Assembly (NCBI RefSeq): GCF_002374835.1
Contig: NZ_NWVD01000004.1
Location: forward strand, 248,001-312,000
DNA: 64,000 bases
DNA from: Sphingomonas ginsenosidimutans
GTDB taxonomy: Bacteria; Pseudomonadota; Alphaproteobacteria; Sphingomonadales; Sphingomonadaceae
Direction: 5' to 3'
Part shown: positions 57,665 through 64,000 of the stretch, piece after piece
Position numbering within the stretch: position 1 is the stretch's first letter
Layout: the number at the start of each line of letters is the position of its first letter
Translations under genes and position numbers: made by a program
The notes under the pieces: generated by a model
The model's input: only the letters and a program-made list of their open reading frames with translations
The model's database searches: none
What the model was told of the DNA's origin: nothing

Positions 57665-58684
57665 ATGACCGATACGACGATCGAACGCCCGTCCGCCGAC
57701 ACCGGCGCCGCCAGCCCCTTCGTCCGCCCCGACGTGCGTGGCTTCCTGGATTATCTCAACAGCGTGCCCGGGCCGAAGATGCACGAGCAGTCGCCGGCGG
57801 ATGCGCGTGCGGTCTATCATGCGATGAAGGACGTTGCCGATCCGCCGGTCGGCGAGCTGGCGGTGATCCGCGACCTGTCGATCCCCGGCCCGGATGGCGT
57901 GACGATCCCCGCGCGGCTGTTCGATGCGCGCGAAAGCCGCGCGCCCGGCCCGGTGGTGGTCTTCTATCACGGCGGCGGGTTCGTGATCGGCGATATCGAC
58001 ACGCACGCCAGCTTCACCGCGGAAATGGCACGGCAGCTCGACCTGCCGGTGGTGTCGGTGGATTATCGGCTCGCGCCCGAGGCGCCCTGGCCGGCCGCGC
58101 CCGATGATTGCGAGGCGGCGGCGCGCTGGGTCGCCTCCAGCCCGTCGGAACTGGGGCGCACCGCCACCTCGCTGATCCTGGCGGGGGACAGCGCGGGCGG
58201 CAATCTGGCGATCGTGGTGACGATGGCGCTGCGCGATTCGCCCGCCGCGGTCCCGGTGGTGGTGCAGGCGCCGATCTATCCGGCGGCGGACATGGCCACC
58301 GAATATCCGTCGTTCAACCAGTTCGCCGACGGCTATCTCCTGACCCGCGACGGGATGATCTGGTTCGGCGAACATTATGCCGCCGATCCGGCGCACCCGC
58401 GCAGTTCGCCGCTGGCGGGCGACCTGGCCGGGCTGCCGCCGGCGGTGATCGTGACCGCCAGCCTTGATCCGATCCGCGACCAGGGCCGCGCCTATGCCGC
58501 GGCGCTGGTCAGGGCGGGCGTGCCGGTTACCTTTCGCGAGGCGCGGGGCATCGTCCACGGTTTCATCACGCTGCGTCAGGCGATCCCGTCCGCACAGGGC
58601 GATGTCGCGGGTTATCTGGCCGCGCTGCGCGCCGCGATCGTCGAGGCGGAGGGACAGCGCGTGATGGCACAGGCGGCGGGATAA
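57665..58684 (+). CDS. HSL-type alpha/beta hydrolase (esterase/lipase)
   Basis: A 339-residue hormone-sensitive-lipase type esterase: oxyanion motif FYHGGGFVIGDI (about residues 100-111), nucleophile Ser in LAGDSAGGNLAIV (about 180), Asp in TASLDPIRDQG and His in IVHGFITL. There is no signal peptide, so it is a cytoplasmic carboxylesterase for short acyl esters. CAGGAGAC upstream of 57665 chooses that ATG over 57611. Confidence 0.93.
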   Translation: MTDTTIERPSADTGAASPFVRPDVRGFLDYLNSVPGPKMHEQSPADARAVYHAMKDVADPPVGELAVIRDLSIPGPDGVTIPARLFDARESRAPGPVVVFYHGGGFVIGDIDTHASFTAEMARQLDLPVVSVDYRLAPEAPWPAAPDDCEAAARWVASSPSELGRTATSLILAGDSAGGNLAIVVTMALRDSPAAVPVVVQAPIYPAADMATEYPSFNQFADGYLLTRDGMIWFGEHYAADPAHPRSSPLAGDLAGLPPAVIVTASLDPIRDQGRAYAAALVRAGVPVTFREARGIVHGFITLRQAIPSAQGDVAGYLAALRAAIVEAEGQRVMAQAAG

Positions 58685-58770
58685 CCGCGCGCGGCAGGGG
58701 CCATAGCCGGCGGTAACCGGCGGCGGGGCACGGGGTGGAGGGCCGGGACGAAGCACGCTACACGGGCGCG

Positions 58771-59253
58771 ATGACCGACCCCACCACCCTCCCCTACCGC
58801 CCGTGCGCGGGCGTGATGCTGCTCAACCGCGACGGGCGGGTGTTCGTCGGCCAGCGACTCGATAACGTGCTGGAAGCCTGGCAGATGCCGCAGGGCGGGA
58901 TCGATCCGGGCGAGGAACCGCGCGACGCGGCGGTGCGCGAATTATGGGAGGAAACCGGCGTCGCCGCCGACAAGGTGACGTTTATCGCCGAGGCGCCGGA
59001 AGAGCTGCTCTACGACCTGCCACCCGACATGGTCGGCAAGGTGTGGAAGGGCAAGTATCGCGGCCAGCGCCAGCGCTGGTTCCTGCTCCGCTTCGACGGC
59101 GAGGATGCCGATATCCGCATCGATACCGAGCACCCGGAATTCCGCGCCTGGCGCTGGGCCGATCCGGCCGACCTGCCGCAGCTGATCGTGCCGTTCAAGA
59201 AGAAGCTCTATACCGACGTGCTCGCCGCGTTCGCGGAGCATCTGCCGCGCTAG
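58771..59253 (+). CDS. rppH: RNA pyrophosphohydrolase
   Basis: A 160-residue Nudix enzyme; it removes pyrophosphate from the 5' end of primary transcripts and so triggers RNase E-type decay. It has the Nudix box (GX5EX7REUXEEXGU) in [23 protein letters not shown], and [27 protein letters not shown] and [14 protein letters not shown] are characteristic of RppH. The frame is open from 58735, but [14 protein letters not shown] is the family start. Confidence 0.94.
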   Translation: MTDPTTLPYRPCAGVMLLNRDGRVFVGQRLDNVLEAWQMPQGGIDPGEEPRDAAVRELWEETGVAADKVTFIAEAPEELLYDLPPDMVGKVWKGKYRGQRQRWFLLRFDGEDADIRIDTEHPEFRAWRWADPADLPQLIVPFKKKLYTDVLAAFAEHLPR

Positions 59254-59272
59254 GCGGCGGTGACGGTCGGAG

Positions 59273-60229
59273 ATGCTGCCTGCCCTGCTGATCCTGCAAA
59301 CCGCCCTGCCGCCCGCCGGCGCGGTGATCGACGTCCCGGTTCCGCCGCTGGACCTGGGTGAGGTCGGCGTCGAGCTGGACAAGGTGCCGCCGCCGGAAAT
59401 CCCGCCGGAGATCCGCGCGATGATGGATGCCGCGATGCAGTCCGGCGACGAAAGCGGGCTCGACACGATCGTCAAATATGCGCGCTTCGCCGATCCGGGA
59501 TCGCGCGACCTTACGCTGCGCCGCGCGACCGAATGGCGCGAGGCACGCGCGCGGGCGCGCAACCAGCGCGTGCGACAGGCGGGCGCGTTCGAGCTGTGGA
59601 CGGGCCGGGTCGAGCTGGGCGGCTTTTCGTCCAGCGGCAATTCGGACGTCACCGGGCTGACCGGGATCGCCGACCTGACGCGCGAGGGGTTGCGCTGGCG
59701 CCACCGCGTGCTGGCGCAGGCCGATTTTCAGCGCACCGCCGGGGTGACCAGCCGCGAACGCTACGTCTTCGCCTATCAACCCAATTACAAGCTGAGCGAC
59801 CGCGGCTATATCTACGGCGCGGCGCAGTTCGAGGCGGACCGCTTCCTGGGGTACGACCAGCGTTATTCGGCCTCCGTCGGTGCGGGCTACAGCCTGTTCC
59901 GCGACGCCGCGCTGACCACCGATATCGAGCTGGGACCGGCATTCCGCCAGTCGAACCTGACCGACAACAGCCAGCAAAGCAGCCTGGCGGTGCGCGGCAG
60001 CCTGGACCTCGACTGGACGATCCTGAGCGGGCTGGTGGTGACGCAGGACGCCGCGATCTACCTGGAACGGTACAACAGCACCGTGCGCAGCGTGTCGGCG
60101 ATCGAGGCGAAGCTGCTGGGGCCGCTGTCGGCGCGGCTCTCGTATACCGTCCAGTACGAAAGCCAGCCGGTCAACGGGCGCGTCCCCACCGACCGCACCA
60201 GCCGCGCGTCGCTGGTCTATACGTTCTGA
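59273..60229 (+). CDS. DUF481 family outer-membrane beta-barrel protein
   Basis: A 318-residue exported protein: short hydrophobic N-terminus (MLPALLILQTALPPAGA), a periplasmic region rich in Pro and Glu, then a DUF481-type barrel from about residue 110 (GRVELGGFSSSGNSDVTGLTGIADLTREGLRWRHRVLAQADFQRTAGV...) in alternating strands ending with the outer-membrane signature YTF. It likely sits in the outer membrane; the transported or bound molecule is unknown. It starts 19 bp after rppH. Confidence 0.88.
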   Translation: MLPALLILQTALPPAGAVIDVPVPPLDLGEVGVELDKVPPPEIPPEIRAMMDAAMQSGDESGLDTIVKYARFADPGSRDLTLRRATEWREARARARNQRVRQAGAFELWTGRVELGGFSSSGNSDVTGLTGIADLTREGLRWRHRVLAQADFQRTAGVTSRERYVFAYQPNYKLSDRGYIYGAAQFEADRFLGYDQRYSASVGAGYSLFRDAALTTDIELGPAFRQSNLTDNSQQSSLAVRGSLDLDWTILSGLVVTQDAAIYLERYNSTVRSVSAIEAKLLGPLSARLSYTVQYESQPVNGRVPTDRTSRASLVYTF

Positions 60230-60269
60230 CGGTTTCAATCGTGACGACTTTGGGGATAGATGGCGCGTG

Positions 60270-61472
60270 ATGGAGATGCTTTCCCACGACGAACGGCGCG
60301 CGGTGGAGCGGCTGGACCAGGCCGCGATGCTGGCGCGCACCGAGCAATGGGCGGCAGTCAACAGCGGCACGCGCAATACCGCGGGCTGTGCGGCGATGGC
60401 CGGGTTGCTGGCCGATGCCTTCGCCGCGTTGCCCGGCGAGGTGACGCTGGTCGAACCGGGCCGTGCGGAGGCGGTCGGCGCGGACGGGCGCGTCGATCCG
60501 ATCGCGCACGGCCGGCACCTGTACGTCCGCGTGCGCCCCGACGCGCCGGTGCGGATGCTGCTGACCGGGCATATGGACACCGTCTATCCCGCCGATCACC
60601 CGTTTCAGACTCTGGCCTGGCGCGAGCCGGGGGTGCTTAACGGGCCGGGGGTCGCCGACATGAAGGGCGGCGTGTCGCTGATGCTGGAAGCGTTGCTCGC
60701 GGTCGAGGCGGTGGCGCCGACGATCGGCTATGACGTGGTCATCAATTCGGACGAGGAAACCGGCTCCTTCTCCTCCGCCGCGCTGCTGGCGCAGGCCGCG
60801 CGCGGCAAGGTAGCGGCGCTGACCTACGAACCGGCGCTACCCGACGGGACATTGGCGGGTGCGCGCGGCGGCACCGGCAACTTCTCGATCGTCGTGCGTG
60901 GACGCGCGGCACACGCCGGGCGCAACCCGCAGGACGGCCGCAACGCGATCGTCGCCGCCTCCGCGATCGCGGTCGCGCTGCACAGCGCGCGCTCGCCGCG
61001 ACTGGCGGTGAACCCGGCGCGGATCGACGGCGGCGGCCCGAACAACGTCGTCCCCGACCTGGCGGTGCTGCGCGTCAACTTCCGCCCCGCCGATCGCGAC
61101 GAGATCGACCGCGCCGCCGCGCTGATCGAGGGGACGGTGGCGCAGGCGCGCGCCGATCACGATGTCGTGATCGAGGTGCACGGCGGGTTCAACCGCCCGC
61201 CCAAGCCGATCGATGCGGGTGCGGCGCGGCTGTTCGATCTGGTCGCGCGGGCCGGATCGGCGCTGGGGCAGACGATCACGTGGCGCGACACCGGCGGCGT
61301 GTGCGACGGCAACAACATCGCCGGGTGCGGCGTGCCGGTGGTGGATACGATGGGCGCCCGCGGGGGCGCCATCCATTCGATGGAGGAATTCCTGATCGTC
61401 GACAGCCTGACCGAGCGTGCCGCGCTGTCCGCGGTCACGATGCTGCGGATCGCCGCGGGGGCGATGGCATGA
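60270..61472 (+). CDS. M20 family metallohydrolase in ast operon
   Basis: A 400-residue M20 zinc hydrolase of the carboxypeptidase G2/DapE/ArgE type. Zinc ligands and catalytic residues are complete: LTGHMDTVYP, GVADMKGG, NSDEETGSF (Glu pair), LTYEPALPDG and the last His in GGAIHSMEEF. It is 4 bp overlapped by astA, so it belongs to the arginine succinyltransferase operon. Because several M20 enzymes cleave N-succinyl groups (DapE), it is a candidate replacement for AstE, which is an M14 enzyme; this is inference. Starts GTG 60267, ATG 60270 and ATG 60276 all fit. Confidence 0.85.
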   Translation: MEMLSHDERRAVERLDQAAMLARTEQWAAVNSGTRNTAGCAAMAGLLADAFAALPGEVTLVEPGRAEAVGADGRVDPIAHGRHLYVRVRPDAPVRMLLTGHMDTVYPADHPFQTLAWREPGVLNGPGVADMKGGVSLMLEALLAVEAVAPTIGYDVVINSDEETGSFSSAALLAQAARGKVAALTYEPALPDGTLAGARGGTGNFSIVVRGRAAHAGRNPQDGRNAIVAASAIAVALHSARSPRLAVNPARIDGGGPNNVVPDLAVLRVNFRPADRDEIDRAAALIEGTVAQARADHDVVIEVHGGFNRPPKPIDAGAARLFDLVARAGSALGQTITWRDTGGVCDGNNIAGCGVPVVDTMGARGGAIHSMEEFLIVDSLTERAALSAVTMLRIAAGAMA

Positions 61473-62488
61473 CCTTCGTAGTCCGCGCCGCGCATGACGG
61501 CGACCTGCCGCACCTGTACGAAATGGCCAAACTGACCGGGGGCGGCTTCACCAACCTGCCCGCCGACCGCAGCGCGCTGACGGCGAAGTTGGCGCGCAGC
61601 CACGCCGCCTTCGCGCGCGACGACAATGACCTGGCCGACGAACAGTTCGTGCTGATGCTGGAGAATGTCGACAATCGCGAGGTGCGCGGCACCTGCCAGT
61701 TGATCACCCATGTCGGGCAGAAGCACCCGTTCTATAGCTATCGCATCGGCACGCTGACGCAGCACAGCCGCGAGTTGGACCGCACGTTCCGCGCCGAGAT
61801 GCTGTCGCTGACCACCGATCTGGAGGGCGCGAGCGAGGTCGGCGGGCTGTTCCTGCACCCGGGTGAGCGAGCCGGCGGGCTGGGCCTGCTGTTGGCGCGC
61901 AGCCGCTATCTGTTCATCCGCCGCCATCGCGCGCGCTTCGCCGACCGCGTGCTGGCGGAGCTGCGCGGGGTGATCGACGAGGCGGGCGGATCGCCGTTCT
62001 GGGACGGGCTGGCTGGCCGCTTCTTCGGAATGAATTTCCAGCAGGCGGACGAATTCAACGCCATCAACGGCCACCAGTTCATCGCCGATCTGATGCCCAA
62101 GCATCCGATCTATACCGCGATGCTGTCCGACACCGCCCGCGCTGCGATCGGCTTGCCGCACCCGTCGGGGCGCGCCGCGATGCGGATGCTGGAGAACGAA
62201 GGCTTCGCGTTCGAAAACTACATCGACATCTTCGACGGCGGCCCGACCATGACCGCACGCACCGATCAGGTGCGCACGATCCGCGACGCGCGCGATGCGA
62301 CCGTCGATGCGGTCGGCGATGCGCCGGGCGCGACGGAGGCGCTGATCGCGACCGGGCGGCTGGCGGCGTTCCGCTGCGCCTATGGGCGCATCGCCGAGCT
62401 CGACGGCGCGGTCACGATCGACCGCGCTTGCGCCCGCGCGCTGGGGGTCGGCGCGGGGGACGCGATCAGCTGGATCGGGCGGCTGTGA
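61469..62488 (+). CDS. astA: Arginine N-succinyltransferase
   Basis: A 339-residue AstA: MTFVVRAAHDGDLPHLYEMAKLTGGGFTNLPADRSALTAKL, then SYRIGTLTQHSRELDRTFRAEMLSLTTDLEGASEVGGLFLHP, FFGMNFQQADEFNAINGHQFIADLMPKHPIY and GFAFENYIDIFDGGPTM are hallmark segments. It transfers succinyl from succinyl-CoA to arginine, the first step of AST arginine catabolism. Its ATG overlaps the stop of the M20 gene (ATGA). Confidence 0.95.
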   Translation: MTFVVRAAHDGDLPHLYEMAKLTGGGFTNLPADRSALTAKLARSHAAFARDDNDLADEQFVLMLENVDNREVRGTCQLITHVGQKHPFYSYRIGTLTQHSRELDRTFRAEMLSLTTDLEGASEVGGLFLHPGERAGGLGLLLARSRYLFIRRHRARFADRVLAELRGVIDEAGGSPFWDGLAGRFFGMNFQQADEFNAINGHQFIADLMPKHPIYTAMLSDTARAAIGLPHPSGRAAMRMLENEGFAFENYIDIFDGGPTMTARTDQVRTIRDARDATVDAVGDAPGATEALIATGRLAAFRCAYGRIAELDGAVTIDRACARALGVGAGDAISWIGRL

Positions 62489-62490
62489 CG

Positions 62491-63738
62491 ATGCTGCGCG
62501 AGATCAACTTCGACGGGATCGTCGGCCCCAGCCACAATTACGCGGGCCTCAGCCCCGGCAATCTGGCGGCGACCAGCAACGCCGGCACGATCGCGCATCC
62601 CCGCGCGGCGGCGTTGCAGGGGGTGGCAAAGATGCGCGAGAACCTGGCGCTGGGGCTGGTGCAGGGCGTCTTCGTTCCTCCTGCGCGCCCCGACCATCGC
62701 TGGCTCGCGGCGCTCCACACCGACTATGCCGATGCCGATGCGGTGATGAAGGCACGTGCGCTGTCCGCCTCGTCGATGTGGGCGGCCAATGCCGCGACCG
62801 TTTCCCCCGCCGCGGATGCAGCCGACGGGCGTTGCCATCTGACGGTCGCCAACTTGCTGACCATGCCGCATCGCAGCCACGAATGGCCCGCGACGCTGGC
62901 GCAGCTGCGGCTCGCCTTCGCCGATCCGGCCTTCGCCGTCCACGATGCCGTGCCCCCGCCGTTCGGTGACGAAGGCGCGGCCAACCATATGCGGCTGGCC
63001 GCGACCCACGATGCCCCGGGGATCGAGGTGTTCGTCTATGGCGAGGGCGGCGGCCCATTCCCTGCGCGTCAGCATGTCGAGGCGAGCCGCGCGGTCGCGC
63101 GCGCGCACCGGCTGGATGCCGGCCGCGTCCTCTACGTCCAGCAATCGCCCGAGGCGATCGCGGCGGGCGCGTTCCACAACGATGTCGTCGCGGTGGCCAA
63201 CGAACGCATCCTGCTGACGCACGAACAGGCGTTCGCCGATCGCGACGGCTTCTACGGGGCATTGCGCGCGATCATGCCGGACGTGGAGATCGTCGAGGTG
63301 CCCGCCGCGGAGGTATCGCTGGCCGATGCGATCGGCTCCTATCTGTTCAACGCGCAGCTGGTGACCCCGCCGAACGGCACGACGACGCTCATCGTCCCCG
63401 GCGAGGCGCAGGGCCACCCGCGTGTGTGGCGTTGGTTGCAGGCGCATATCGCGGGCAATGGCCCGATCCGCCGCGTCGATGTGGTCGACGTGCGCGAATC
63501 CATGGCCAATGGCGGCGGGCCGGCGTGCCTGCGGCTGCGCGTGGTGTGCGATCCCGCGACGGTCGATCCGCGCTTTCTGGTGGACGACGCGAAGCTGGAC
63601 CGGATCGCGGCGGTGATCGAGGCGCACTGGCCGGAAGCGATCGCCCCGGAGGCGATCGGCAATCCTGCGCTGGTCGCGCATGTCGAGCACGCGCGCGCGA
63701 CGCTGCTGGAGGCGCTGGACCTGACTGCGCTGCTGTAG
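62491..63738 (+). CDS. astB: N-succinylarginine dihydrolase
   Basis: A 415-residue AstB of the amidinotransferase-fold superfamily: MLREINFDGIVGPSHNYAGLSPGNLAATSNAG opens the protein, followed by GVFVPPARPDHRWLAALH, ANAATVSPAADAADGRCHLTVANLLTMPHRSHE, EVFVYGEGGGPFPARQHVEASRAVAR, QSPEAIAAGAFHNDVVAVANERILLTHEQAF and SMANGGGPACLRLRVV with the catalytic Cys. It hydrolyses succinylarginine to succinylornithine, CO2 and ammonia. A GTG at 62485 is an alternative start. AstC, AstD and AstE are not in the window. Confidence 0.95.
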   Translation: MLREINFDGIVGPSHNYAGLSPGNLAATSNAGTIAHPRAAALQGVAKMRENLALGLVQGVFVPPARPDHRWLAALHTDYADADAVMKARALSASSMWAANAATVSPAADAADGRCHLTVANLLTMPHRSHEWPATLAQLRLAFADPAFAVHDAVPPPFGDEGAANHMRLAATHDAPGIEVFVYGEGGGPFPARQHVEASRAVARAHRLDAGRVLYVQQSPEAIAAGAFHNDVVAVANERILLTHEQAFADRDGFYGALRAIMPDVEIVEVPAAEVSLADAIGSYLFNAQLVTPPNGTTTLIVPGEAQGHPRVWRWLQAHIAGNGPIRRVDVVDVRESMANGGGPACLRLRVVCDPATVDPRFLVDDAKLDRIAAVIEAHWPEAIAPEAIGNPALVAHVEHARATLLEALDLTALL

Positions 63739-63834
63739 CGGCATTGCTGTCGGGTAAATTGACAGTTAACCAGGTCGGCCATGCCGCAATCCACGCGATT
63801 CAGCCATTGGCACGGCTCGTGCGTTATCCCCGGC

Positions 63835-64000
63835 ATGATCCGCCGTATCGCCCGCCTGTTCGTCATCAAGACCAAGTTCGAGGCGTTTTTGGTGATCTAT
63901 GCGCTCGCTACCGGCGCGGTGGAGCGCGGGTTCGCCTATATGCGGATGATGCCGGGCGTGCAGGGCAAAATCCTGTTCCTCGCCTGTACCGCTGCGGTGT
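63835..64000 (+). CDS. Partial small membrane protein, cut by window edge
   Basis: Fifty-five codons are visible before the window ends: MIRRIARLFVIKTKFEAFLVIYALATGAVERGFAYMRMMPGVQGKILFLACTAAV. The beginning is basic, followed by hydrophobic stretches typical of a small inner-membrane protein. No family is recognised; the length is unknown. The ATG choice is by eye with no clear ribosome binding site. Confidence 0.5.
   Translation, partial: MIRRIARLFVIKTKFEAFLVIYALATGAVERGFAYMRMMPGVQGKILFLACTAAV

Overview
The window is high-GC (about two thirds G+C by eye) alphaproteobacterial chromosome, most likely Sphingomonas or a close relative. Protein sequences (GyrA, TrmFO, PurF, RppH, a PDH E1-beta carrying its own lipoyl domain, Tad-type pilus proteins, the AST arginine pathway) and densely packed operons with ATGA/GTGA overlaps fit this group. 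The genus is an inference. No rRNA operon, CRISPR array or insertion sequence was seen.

Layout. (1) 1-6700: core genes: NYN/LOTUS protein, two M28 peptidases flanking the ABC-F factor EttA, and a tandem pair of small lipoproteins. (2) 6761-19603: an integrative island in the 3' end of tRNA-Pro(UGG). It has a 27-bp direct repeat of the tRNA 3' end plus a further 36-bp shared block at both ends (6819-6889 and 19533-19603), a tyrosine integrase next to the tRNA, a MobA/MobL-like relaxase, and cargo: a clearly AT-richer module (histidine phosphatase / SAMHD1-like HD hydrolase / nucleotidyltransferase), a MocR-PhzF-DJ-1 cassette, a DUF3883 nuclease-like protein, a WYL regulator and a GST. (3) 19604-24035: beyond the right att site lies a decayed 5' piece of a related integrase, a YcaQ-type glycosylase gene and a second, diverged MocR-PhzF-DJ-1 cassette whose phzF has a 1-nt frameshift. 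This looks like the scar of an older island at the same tRNA. (4) 24180-31886: luciferase-like oxidoreductase, a CAU tRNA, deacetylase plus unusual histidine kinase, Lrp regulator, TPR-like protein, YaaA and an SDR. (5) 32000-44700: gyrA, trmFO, EF-hand protein, phytoene-synthase-like protein, three Tad pseudopilin/TadG genes, pdhAB. (6) 44790-64000: MFS-cysK-sleB, acyl-CoA dehydrogenase with MerR regulator, hisI, purF, cfa-phr, HDAC-like deacylase, esterase, rppH, DUF481 outer-membrane protein and an M20-astA-astB arginine catabolism operon. The right edge cuts a membrane-protein gene.

Most novel-looking content: the HD + nucleotidyltransferase pair (10086-12174), two genes overlapping by 17 bp with foreign base composition inside a mobilisable island. 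It has the hallmarks of a nucleotide-acting defence or toxin-antitoxin-like system, but no function is demonstrated. Second is the twice-captured MocR-PhzF-DJ-1 cassette with a conserved candidate operator. Start codons were chosen by eye from family lengths and ribosome binding sites and are uncertain where stated.
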